Under the pieces are notes generated by a model. That model did not search any database. It was given only the letters and a program-made list of their open reading frames with translations, and was not told where the DNA came from. A program made the translations under genes and the position numbers. DNA of 64,000 bases from Ichthyophthirius multifiliis. Its lineage: Eukaryota; Ciliophora; Oligohymenophorea; Hymenostomatida. How positions within the stretch are numbered: position 1 is the stretch's first letter; each line of letters starts with the position of its first letter. The stretch is from the NCBI RefSeq assembly GCF_000220395.1, contig NW_004086389.1, positions 62,001 to 126,000 of the forward strand, read 5' to 3'. Below, in pieces: positions 53,256 to 64,000 of this stretch.

Positions 53256-54243
53256 TTTATTTTTCCTTTTCTTTTTTTTATTTATATTTTTATTAAAATG
53301 TGTTTTTATTAAATTATATTTTTTTTTAATTTTCAAATATTTGAAAAATATTTATTTATAATAAATTAAATACAATAATCTTCATTATTTTCCTTCACAA
53401 AAATATAGTATTTTAAAAATATTTCTTAAAATTAAATTAGATTTCAAAAAAAGAAAAAAATAAAAAAAAAATTTAATTTTTAAATTTTAATATTTTAGAA
53501 ATTTTATTTAATTATTATTATAAAATAATTAAGAAAATAAATTTTTAATATAATTTTTTTATCTTTATTAATAACCTGTAGAAACTTTAGATGTTTTTAA
53601 TTAAAAATACAAACATATAATAAGCAATTTTAAAATCTTTATATGCCCATGTTTTTTAAAACAATGTTAAAAATAATAATAATGGATTATTATATTAATT
53701 TTTCTTTATAGTAAAAGAAGAAATTTAAAATTTATATTATAATAGTAATATAATTAGTTATTAAATAAATATAATATATAATTGATGTAAAAATATAAAA
53801 AAATTATATTTTATATAAGTAATATATAAATATAAGCAAACACATATATTCTATTCTAAATATAATTACTTTCTAAATGCAATATTAATTGTGGAAATGT
53901 CATAATATTGGTTTTTTACAATGATTTTTTTAATATTATATAATTCTAATTTTTACTTAATATGTAGTAAATATTGAGACACCAGTTTTATATTAAGTTA
54001 ATTGATTTTATAATCAAAAGCTTTTCATTTAATATAAAAAATAATTTAATAATTAAATTAAATCACATAATGTTTCTTTAGTATATATTTTATAGCAATC
54101 ATAATTAATTAATATAAGAATATAATCTAGTATTTGTAAAAAAAAAAAAACTATCTATAATTGTCAAATGAATTTATTAATTTTATAAAAAATTGTTAAT
54201 ATATATATTTATTTATTTATTTTTTTTAAAAAAAACATTATTA
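53256..54243. other. AT-rich spacer
   Basis: 988 nt upstream of TLK and downstream of Dopey. A/T-rich with no supportable gene. Confidence 0.5.
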
Positions 54244-57200
54244 TCATATTTTTAAAATTTGCTCATCAAGATTAATAAAATCATCTTCAATCATAGATTC
54301 AACTTCATCAAGTAATGTTTCACTTCTAATTTCATTAAAATCAATTATACTTTAGGACAGTTTTTTGCAGAGTTAGTAAAGTTAAATTTAATTTTCTACT
54401 TTTGAATTAGTGATAATAACATTTCTGTGTTATTTACCATAAAAAGCTTATTAATTACTTTATTTATTAACATAATAAATAGGTTCATTATAAAATAAAG
54501 GCCTTATATGGAATTATTTTGCTTAAGTTTAATTTTTTGGAATATTTTCTTGTTCTTTTTATTTTATAGGAATATTTTCTAATTAGTTCTATTATATAGG
54601 AATATTTTACTCTTGTTAAGGAACTTATTAGTTTTCTTAAGAAATTATATCTTATTATTCTTAACTATTATTAAGGACAGATAGAATATCATTATTCGAG
54701 GTAGACTTATTATCATTTACTAAAGAGTTATTATCATTTAATTAAATACCGAAGTAATCATAAAAGAAAATCCATTGATGAAGATAAAATTAATCTACTT
54801 TAACAATAGAAAAAATTTCAATAATTTTTAATCCAGCCAGCAAAAGGTTTATATTTTTAGAGTTTTTAGAAATTTAAATTAACAAACCTAATAACATAGG
54901 CCATATATTTATAAAAAGTTAATTCATATTAGAAGTAGAAAGCCTAATAATAATAATTCTGAAAGCAAATAGTATTAAAATAAGTAACTAAGGATGAATA
55001 CTTTCAGAATTTTTTATAACTTCAGATATTTTATCAAGAAGATTAGATAACTTTTCTAAATATTAATCCTTTTTTCCGTAAAAAATAAGAAAGCACACTC
55101 TTTTAAAGGCTTTAATTCTTTTTTTATTTTCTTTTTCTTCTTTAGAAAAAAAAGAGGAATTTAAAGTTACTTTATTTAAATAATTCATAAATAGGTCATT
55201 TTTTTCAGTATTTATTATTATATTTATTATTTCCCCCCAATATTACAGTGTACGTTTAGAACAAGAAAAAAAATTATCTTAATTAAATATTTCTAATATG
55301 TTTTTCTTAAACTCCTTTACCAAAGATTAGTTATTGACTAGATTATATAAAAACTTAGATGCGAATTCCACTATTTTACTTTAAAATTATGCTTTTTCAT
55401 TAAAAAGAATATTTAAAGGTTCAAAACATTCCTTTATTCTTATTATTATTCTATCTTATCTTTCTGGTTTGTATGTATTTTATAATAAGTTAAGCGCTAA
55501 ATGGTCTAAAACATATAAAATTGCAAGCTTTTTTTCTTATTTTTTAAAAAATGTTTCATTTTGCTTTTCTAATTTATTCTATAATTGATCTTGTTAGTTT
55601 TCGTCATTTTAAACTATAATACTTGACTAAATTTTTAATATTTCTTATTACAAAGAAGGACTATAAGGAAAAATAAGTTCTTCCAAATCATTTTATAATT
55701 ATAAATTTTAATTATTAATCACATAGTTAGACAAAAAAATGAGTTTTTGATTTATTTAATCATGTAAGCTTTTATTTATTCTACTATCTGATAGTATTTC
55801 TTTAGGCACATATTTATTTGATAACAAAAATAATATTTCAATATAAAATAAATTCACATTCGGATGAGTTGAAGAGTCGAAAAAGAACAAAACTTTCAAT
55901 ATTGTATGCCAAAAAGTAAGTAAATTATCTTTTTTTAAAGAGTTAGAATCTAAATAGGAATATAAAAGGTATGAATATAAAAAGTATAACAAATAACTCT
56001 CTATTTATCCTATTTCTGGAGTTGTTCTTACCTTTTTTTATTTATAAAATTGTTTTAATAATCCAAAGTAATTGACCTATATAAAATATTCTAAATAAAT
56101 ACGAGGGTTTATTTATAAAAGCAATATAATTTCGATTATATTTTATAAATATTATCCATTTTAGATATTATTTACCCATAAAACAGTAAATATATTAACT
56201 ATTTATTAAGGGTAAGCGATCATTAAGCCTTTAATAATTGAAAAATCAGCAATTTTTCTTTTTTATTTTAAAAATGTTTCTTTGATTTCTTTAAATTTTT
56301 AATTAAAAGCAAAAAATTTATCATATTAATACTCTTAAACACCTTAATTATTAAAGCTAAAAGGAAACGAAGCTTGGGTAACCCAATTTTTAACTAAAAG
56401 ATCAATAATAAATTAAATTTATCCGAAAATATTTTCACAAACAATTTCAAAATGTTCAAACTAGATTTTTTTTTCTCCCTATAGACCAAATATATACGAA
56501 AAAAAGCCTCCATTAAGATTACTCGAAGGCATTTCAATAACTTAATTATCATTTAAATCTTATATTTTTAAAAAAGTTTACAAAATATTCTTCAAAGCAA
56601 ATATAGCCTCATACTTTTATTTATAATTATCGATAATTTACGAATAAGAAAATATACATTTCATCACTATATCCCCTAAAAAATTTTAATTTTCTATTTT
56701 TTAACATAAAAAAGGCATTAAAGTGTTCAAAAAACAAATATATTAAGATCTTACATTAACTAATGAGGATTAAAGTCCTTAAAAAAGTGCAGAAAAAAAT
56801 GAAGATTATTCAAAAATCTATTAAAGGACATAATTAGGGACATTTTTTCGAAAAAGAATAACTTTTAAAAGATTCAGAGTCTATAATTGCATCACATATT
56901 CTTCTTTTTGAATATTCAAAGTAAAAATTTATATGATTTCTTCTAATAATTTTTCAATTTAAATATCTTCTTCATTTGTATAAACTAGTAGAAGTTCCAG
57001 TAGTTCAGCTGAAGATGCATTCACTGCTTGATTTTCATGAAAAAATTTAGAGGATAAGCTTTCCAAAGCAGTCACAGTAATAAATTTTAGTGATAAATTT
57101 TTTAAAAAAGTCAAATATGTAGTTCTTAATTAATTTTTACCAACTATTTGTAATATTTATGGAGAAATATATGTACTTATTATGTATTTAAAAAAAATAT

Positions 57201-60200
57201 CACATGCCGATTTACATAAAATATGAAGCTTTCGGAAAATAAAATTTGCCTTTTGAACATCGAAAGTTTTTATATAATAAAAGGCATTCTTTTTTTCCCC
57301 TTCATATATATAGTTATCATTTATTTCCACTAAATATAATATCAATTAATCTATTATTAAGTATAAATTAACTTCGCTATCTTATATCCAGCCTTTTGCA
57401 GCATGTCTTAATAATGGATTTTCATTTTCAAGATTATTAATTATTTATAATATTGATTAAGTTAGATTTAATTGAGTTTTTTACCCTAATAGTTTCCAAA
57501 AAAGGGAAAATCTGTGAATAGAATGTTCTTTTTCACTTATTGTTAGCACTTAGAATGAATTTTGAATTGTCTTTTCAATCTCTGAAGGGAAGTATTGGGA
57601 TAATTATTCAATTAGTTGTGTAATTTTTTAGGCATTTTAGTTGTCTAACATTCCCCAAAGTTTTTCTAAGAAATTTTGTTTAGGATTATTCTAGACTTTC
57701 TATAAAATTTTTGTTGTATATTCTATTGAAATTAAAGATATTGTTGTATGTGTCAAAGTTATACATTTCTAAAGCAAGGCTAAATATTAGGAATTATTTT
57801 TAGGTATTTATGATTATATTAAATAGACATTTTCACAAATTAATTTAAATAATTAGTGTTTTTAAGGTTTTATATCTTCGGGTTTTTTTGTATATTTTTA
57901 AAAAAATATATAAAAGTTATCCAGATAAATAACTTAATCATCTGAAAATTATTTTTTAGCAAATAATAAATGATTAATAAATTTAACACCAACCTCTACT
58001 TATTTTCTTTCATGAATAAGTTATTCAGGTACAGTCTAAAGACTAAAAGTAACTTAATCAAGGTTCATATTAATTAATTTTTACAAAAGTATTTCATCTT
58101 TTAAATTTAGTAAAATCTTTTAAAACGAAAATATTAATAATTTAATAATATTTTCTTTAAAACTGTCTTCATCCATATTTTAGGGCGATTCCCAAAGAAT
58201 TTCATTATTTAAAAAATCGCATAAACAATTGAAAAACAAATAAATATTTTATCCAATAATTTCAATAAGCCTTTATATATTTTTTTCTTCTTCTTCTTTA
58301 TTTTTCTCATAGGCTTTTTAGATAAATTATATTAAATTTAAACTAATTTCTCCAAGTGTAAATTATATTAGAGCTTCATGCTCTAAAAACAAATTTTAAA
58401 GCATTTTCAGAGGCTTTATTTTTTCATTTTTGTTTGTTAAAAAGATATTATTCAGTGCATTTTTTATTATTTATATAGTTTCAGGTTAATAATTATATTT
58501 TTCGTCCAAATCTGGCTTTCCAAACATCCAAAAGGAAATTTTGTGGATTAAAGAAATATCTCTTTTTGCAAATAAACGCAATACTCCTTCACATAGTATA
58601 GTTTTTTCCTCAAACGATAGTATTTAAACATTATTATTATTTAAAGGTATATAATGAATTAATAAATCTAAAATGTTTCTTTTAACAAAAACATCTTTGT
58701 CTTCCAAACATGACAAAATAACATTTAATACTAAACATCCTTTGTTAGGATATTTATTATAAAGAGTATTATCATCTATACCTTTTTCTATATATAATAA
58801 TTCTTTTCTATTATTTCTATAAATATTTTCTTGAAAAGAATTGATTTGTACTTCCTCTTCCTCATTTTCTATTATTTTTTGTTATTTTTTTTTTATTTCA
58901 CTTTCATATATTATTAAATCATTATGGATTATGTTTTATTGATAATTTTTATTGTGTAATTTACTTTAGAAAATATAAACTTCTAAATTATCGCTATCTC
59001 TTGGCTTATTATTTATTTCCTATTCTTATTATTCTTACTATTCCTCTATTTCTTATTTTGAAAATGTTTCTTCGCATATTTAATTTGAATAAATATTTGT
59101 TAGTTCAAATAACTCGTTTATTATTCTACATTTATTTTCATAATAATTGCGTGATGCTAAACTTTCTTAATTAAAAATACTTCCACCACAATTATTTTCA
59201 TTATTTTCGTTTATTTTTAAGTTTTCTTGTTCGTCTTCTTCATCTTCTTTTTTAAATACATATTAATCTAAACTACTATCTTTACTATTTGAATTGCTTT
59301 CTTTTTCTTTTTCTTCTTCTTCTTCTTCTTTTAATTTTTTTTTTTTTTTTTCTCTTTCTTTTTTTTATTATTACCTTATGATTTTCTTTTTTTATTTTAT
59401 AAATACGATTTTTTTATTTCATCATATTATTCTTAAATGGTTTATATTTAATTTTTTTCTGCTTATAATATTTGTTGTCTTTCTATTAATTTATTTGAAC
59501 TTTCTTATCCTAATTCATTTTATTATAAATTAATATTTTAACTACATAAATTTGGTTCATTTATATATTTCTGACTTTAATCAACTTAATTATAAATGTT
59601 TTAAACTTATGTATCATCTTAATTTTAAATATCTATATAAAAAAATATAAAAATATTAAAATAAAAAAAAAATACCATTAATGTTTTATTATAATTAAGA
59701 ATTATTTAGATTTTAAGATTTCTAAAAAATAAAAAATTTAAAAATAAATAGATATTATTAATACGTTTTCTAAAGTATTTTAAATAGTGTACTATTCATC
59801 TTCATTAGAATCTTAAGAATCTTAATCAAGTAAAGACATTAACTAATTGGTATTTTCATTTAAAAGAACTTCCATAAGAAATTTTATAGCTTAAGCTTTA
59901 CCTTTTTAAACCCTTTTAATAGCCATCCAAAATCCTCCATAAAAATATTTTCTTCCACAAGCCTTCATTAACAAAAGAAGACAATTCTTTATTTTTAATT
60001 TAATTTCTTTATTATTTTCTTCAAAACCTGGTAAAAGACATAAAATTAAACCAGGAATACATGGAATTAACTCTCTTCCGACTGGAACATAATAATATTC
60101 TATAATATCGATGAATAAATATTTTAATTAAAGCTAAGAATATTAAAAAAAAGGAAATAAACCAACACTATATAAACCCAAGTCTTAACAAAAAATTCTC

Positions 60201-60508
60201 TAATATTCCTAAATATCTCCTTCTGAAATTTATTTCATATTTTCAAATATCTATTCATATATTTTTAAGGTTTCCTAATGAATTGATTATGGTAATTGAG
60301 GATTTAAACATTAAGCTAAGCGTTTACAAAACTAAATCTTCTCATTTATAAATGGAGATGGATTTTCTTTTAATGCTATTATAGCTTTTGATAACCAATT
60401 ATTTAAATCTGACCAAGTTTTATTTCTTTCAAATCGATTTAAAAGCTTTGATATTATTTTGTTCAATTAATCAGAATATATCAAATTATGTTCATTTAAT
60501 TTTTTCAT
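54244..60508 (-). CDS. Dopey (DOP1) family trafficking protein
   Basis: Very large HEAT-like helical protein that, with MON2, acts in endosome-Golgi and ER-Golgi membrane traffic. ATG is the complement of 60506-60508, TGA the complement of 54244-54246, about 2,040 residues. Exon 1 holds the Dopey N-terminal domain: NKTWSDLNNWLSKAIIALKE, CKRLAQCLNPQLPQSIHQET, DLGLYSVGLFPFF, RELIPCIPGLILCLLPGFEE. Intron 59633-59764 follows, then an acidic/basic low-complexity insert (about 59000-59400). Next is FVKRNILDLLIHYIPL with LRLFAKRDISLIHKISFWMF, the counterpart of the conserved LRRDxSLNRRLYxWLLG. Helical repeats continue, with NPLLRHAAKGWI, and the C-terminal RLSTSNMNQLFINIWPMLLG and YLHQWIFFYDYFG match the conserved Dopey C terminus. 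Phase changes by one base around the long A-run at 59335-59371, probably a homopolymer error. Confidence 0.9.
54532..54610 (-). repeat. Three ENIP-type peptide repeats in Dopey
   Basis: The block ggaatatttt recurs near 54539, 54570 and 54598, about 30 nt apart. It encodes QNIPIQQNQLENIPIKQKEQ and then ENIPK. A local tandem expansion in a Gln-rich linker near the C terminus. Confidence 0.6.
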
Positions 60509-61946
60509 TTTTTTATATAATTTTTTTAATTCCTATTTTTTATTTATTTTTAGTATTTAAAATAAAAAATATATGAAAATATTTAATTTTTATATTTTTA
60601 TAGAAAATAAAAAATATTATATAATATTTTTATTTATTTAATTTACATTTAAACTAAAAATGTTTATAATATTAATATTTGAAATTCATCAGTATATATT
60701 TTTACTCCATTGTCAATGTATTAATACTAGCTAATATTTAATAAGCTTTAACCAATTTTTTTTATTCAAATATTTGTATTATTTGGTATTTTAATGTCCA
60801 AATTATTAAAAAAATAGATAAGCATTTATGTTCAAAATTTATATCATATATTACTTTTTAGCAATATTATTTGTTCTATAATTTTGGTTAAAAACTTAAT
60901 CGGGTATAAAAATAAGCGAGAAAAAATGGATTATAGTCTTTTTTTTTTTTTTCTTTAATTGAGTTTTGTTTAAAAAAAATATAGAAATAATAAAATAACA
61001 TTGCTAAAAATAATATATTTTAATTCTTGATAAAAAGAATAGGTAAAATTAACGGAATAACACTTTATTAATTATAATGCAAGCAAAAATATTAAAAACG
61101 GGGAAACGAAATACTTATTTATTTAAGTTTTAATTGGTTTTTTAAAAAAATTTATATATATATATATATATTTTAAATAAAATATTTACAAAGATTAAAT
61201 TCGATTTTTAAGATTTTATCATATCACCAAAGAAAATTTTACAAATCTTTTTTTTTTTCCGTTTTTTATTGAAATGGTTTTGGTTTCAGTTAAAAAAAAT
61301 TAAAAAATGCGGTTTTTTATTTATTAATAAAATTAACACATTATATTTAGTAAACATCTTTTAATTTTAATAATTTAACAATAAAATTTAGTTTGAAAGT
61401 TCAAAATTAACTATAAATAATATGATTTATTTGAAGAAAAGTATAAACTTAATTTAAATAATATTTCTAAAATTAAAATTTATGAATTTAAAAATAAATT
61501 AATAAAATAAAAATGAAATAGGTGATAATATATATCATATTTATTTATTATAGTATATGAAAATAATTTAATGAGTATTTACTTTTATATTTGTAAATTT
61601 AATAAAACATATTTTATTTATAACATTTATTTTGTCTAAATATTTAAATCTTATCTTTAATTTTAATTCGAAATTAATCTTTGAAAATTTAAAAAAATAA
61701 AAGAGATTTTTCAAAAAATTAAAAAGTTTTTTGTATATAAATCAAATATATTTTCTGTAAAAAAATAAATAAAAAACATTCAATTAAAATTTTTAATTTA
61801 TTTTAGAATAAAATAAAACTTCCGAGATAATTGCATTCTTAATATCTTTATAACTTACTTTTTAATATTATATTTTTAAATATATTTTTTTAAAAAATTA
61901 AATAAATAAATAAAAAAATATATAAAAGATAAACATAAAATAAAAA
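60509..61946. other. Divergent intergenic region, Dopey / dynein IC2
   Basis: 1.4 kb of AT-rich DNA holding both promoters by position. A small G/C patch (aaaacggggaaacgaaatac) lies near 61095-61115. No RNA gene or ORF is supportable. Confidence 0.5.
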
Positions 61947-64000
61947 ATGACTGAATTCTATACTTATTAAAAATTAAGAAAAGACTTTTACAATCCAGTA
62001 TCCTTTGCTGATACAGATATTAAGGTATGTGGTTACTTTCCTTAGGTATAAAATACAAATGAATATGTTTAAAGAAATCCAAATTTTATTGATTTAGATA
62101 ATATTGCAGAACTCTCTGAGCATTCAGTAAAATAAAATATTATATAAACTATTATATATCTATTTTAAAAATAAAAAGGTAAATACTGAAAGAGTAAAAA
62201 CAGGTGATAAAGGAATGCTACATAAAGAAGGAGGTAACAATAAATAAATAAACTAAATATAATATTTTTTATAAAAACAGGTTGGCCTGCAAATGTAGAT
62301 CCTAGTGAAGCTTAAGAAACATTAAGATATAAAAAAAGAATAGAAAAAGATACTAACTTTCCTCAATCAGTAAAAGAACTAAAAGAATCCGTAGAAAAAT
62401 GCATAAAACAAAACAATTAAATCGACTTATTAGAAGAATATTTCTAAGGTGAAGTATCTGACCATATAGTTGAAAATCTATCATCAAAGACTTTGATGTT
62501 GTTTAAGAATGAAAAAGAGGAATTTAAGCGATCTGTATCAGAAATATCTTGGTAGCCAGATTGTAAAAATAAAAAAAATAAAAATTATTAAAAAGAAAAA
62601 AATAGAACCTGCAAAAATTGCTGTATCATACGCAATTATGCGTTTCTAGTAAATGCCTGAAAAAATGAACACAGAAGCCTACGTTTGGGACTTAGTAAAT
62701 CCAAACGTACCTGATATAAAATTATTATCTCCTTCTCCCATAACAAATATAGCTTATAATCAAAAGTTGAGCGATTAAATTGGAGGAGGCTGTTATAATG
62801 GTTTAGTTGCAGTTTGGGACGTAAGAAAAGGAGACGGTCCTGCAGCTATATCTCCTGTTGAAAATTCTCATTATGAACCAGTAACTCATTTCCATTGGTT
62901 AATGAGTAAAACAGGAAGTGAATGTGTTACTACTAGTACCGACGGAAGAGTTATGTGGTGGGATACAAGAAAGTTCGATGCTGGTCCTGTAGAAAAACTT
63001 AATATTGTAGAAGGAACTGGTGAGAATGAAGAAATTATTGGGGGTACAGCTCTTGAATATAATGTGGAAGCTGGTCCGAGTAAATTTTTGATAGGAACAG
63101 AGTCCGGTTCGATTTTAACTGCAAACAAAAAACCGAAAAAAGCTGTAGAAATCAGTCATAGATATGGATTAGAATAAGGAAGACATCTTGGACCTATTTA
63201 CAGTGTCCATAGATCTAACTAAAATACTAAATATTTCTTGTCGGTTGGTGATTGGAGTTGTAAAATATGGAATGAAGAACTTAAATCGCCTATTATTAGG
63301 ACTAAATATCATGGAGCTTATTTGTCTGATGGCTGCTGGTCACCAACTAGATCCGGAGCTTTCTTTTTAGTTAGAAGAGTATGATTTTTTTTAAATTTTT
63401 TATTAAATTTTTATTAAGGACGGATGGATGGATGTATGGGATTATTATTATAGATAAAATGAAATTGCTTTCTCACATAAAGTTAGTGATGCTCCTTTAA
63501 CATGTATTAAAATTAATTAATCTAGTGCTTAAAGTGGTGGAAATTGTGCAGGAAAACTTTGCGCTATAGGAGATTAGGATGGTATTTTTTTTTTTTAATT
63601 TTATTTTATTAAATTCATATTTTTTATAGGTACTGTTACAATTTTAGAATTATGTGAATCACTTTATACTATGTAACCTAAAGAAAAAGATATTATTAAT
63701 GAAGTATATTTTTAAATATATATATATTTTACATTTAATAATAGATGTTTGAAAGAGAATATAGAAAGGAAAAGAATTTAGAATAAATTAAAAAATAATA
63801 GGAATTAGCAAAAAAAGGTGCAAATAAAGAAATAACTTCTTAAAAGGAAAAATGGGAAAAAAAAAAAGTAGATATGATTGAATAGGCAGAATAGAGTTTC
63901 TTAGAAAATTTAAAGAAAAATCCTGCTCTTAATGTGGAAGATGAATTGGCTGATTTAGATTCTCCTTCATCAAAATTAAAAGAATACAAAAGACAGGAAT
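61947..64000 (+). CDS. DNAI2: Outer-arm dynein intermediate chain 2 (DNAI2/IC69), 3' partial
   Basis: WD-repeat intermediate chain that anchors the ciliary outer dynein arm to the axoneme. ATG at 61947; the frame is still open at the window end (about 594 codons seen). Introns: 62127-62178, 62234-62280, 62563-62605, 63379-63418, 63582-63629 and 63704-63744; all phases agree. N terminus: EFYTYQKLRKDFYNPVSFAD, NPNFIDLDNIAELSEHS, KGMLHKEGGWPANVDPSEAQ, KTLMLFKNEKEEFKRSVSEI. WD propeller: AYVWDLVNPNVPD, GGGCYNGLVAVWDVRKGDGP, VTHFHWLMSKTGSECVTTST, DGRVMWWDTRKF, FLSVGDWSCKIWNEELKSPI and DGWMDVWDYYYR, with the spacing normal for DNAI2. The C-terminal part is a basic helix (REYRKEKNLEQIKKQQELAK) then an acidic stretch. 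The 5' piece at about 62027-62047 looks like a tiny intron (GT...AG) but is coding, because it supplies the conserved VCGYFPQ. Confidence 0.96.

Noticed and set aside
59294-59533. Plus-strand Ser/Phe-rich ORF
   Set aside because: Antisense to the Lys/Glu-rich insert of Dopey.
62027-62047. Apparent 21-nt GT...AG intron in dynein IC2
   Set aside because: Keeping it in frame supplies the conserved VCGYFPQ stretch, and phase is unchanged either way.
62886-63128. Minus-strand ORF in the dynein region
   Set aside because: Antisense shadow of the WD-repeat coding sequence.

Overview
The window reads as macronuclear DNA of an oligohymenophorean ciliate, most like the very AT-rich relatives of Tetrahymena such as Ichthyophthirius multifiliis. 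Almost every gene is broken by TAA and TAG under the standard code but becomes one clean frame when TAA and TAG are read as glutamine and TGA is the only stop. Introns are short (about 32-80 nt for most), very AT-rich and bounded by GT and AG. Intergenic DNA is nearly pure A and T. There is one short run of Ns (48020-48040), so this is a draft scaffold. Species assignment is inference.

Layout, left to right. 1-4.3 kb: a Gln/Lys-rich coiled-coil gene (+), a small coiled-coil gene (-), and a gene with an RRM-like N-terminus and a C-terminal membrane anchor (+). 4.7-24.0 kb: a single giant gene (+, at least 11 introns, about 6,200 residues) made of repeated extracellular-looking beta-rich modules; I do not recognise its family and it is the most unusual object here. 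25.6-27.1 kb: complex I 39-kDa subunit NDUFA9 (+). 27.7-28.6 kb: four-helix membrane protein (-). 29.2-30.6 kb: alpha-tubulin (-). 31.3-32.3 kb: EMAP-II/ARC1-type tRNA-binding protein (-). 32.7-35.4 kb: PUF RNA-binding protein (+). 35.8-36.4 kb: ERD2/KDEL-receptor family (-). 36.7-39.1 kb: discoidin-like domain plus polyQ and coiled coil (+). 39.6-41.4 kb: malate synthase with a C-terminal SKL (-). 41.4-45.2 kb: mostly AT-rich spacer with a strand-composition switch near 44.17 kb and weak divergent ORFs. 45.2-45.8 kb: COPI-associated membrane protein (-). 46.0-46.9 kb: unknown (+). 47.2-48.5 kb: an ORF and a partial duplicate of the kinesin 3' end beside the assembly gap. 48.3-50.9 kb: kinesin-1-like heavy chain (-). 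51.3-53.3 kb: tousled-like kinase (-). 54.2-60.5 kb: Dopey (DOP1) trafficking protein (-). 61.9-64.0 kb: outer-arm dynein intermediate chain 2 (+), running off the right edge.

The genes are individually regulated eukaryotic units on both strands, not operons. Themes recur: cilia and microtubules (alpha-tubulin, kinesin-1, dynein IC2), Golgi/ER traffic (ERD2, COPI-associated, Dopey), RNA binding (PUF, EMAP-II, RRM-like) and energy metabolism (NDUFA9, malate synthase). Several reading frames carry an isolated one-base phase error, in most cases at or beside a homopolymer. A 278/283-bp duplicate beside the gap differs only by five one-base homopolymer length changes, which points to sequencing error as the usual cause.
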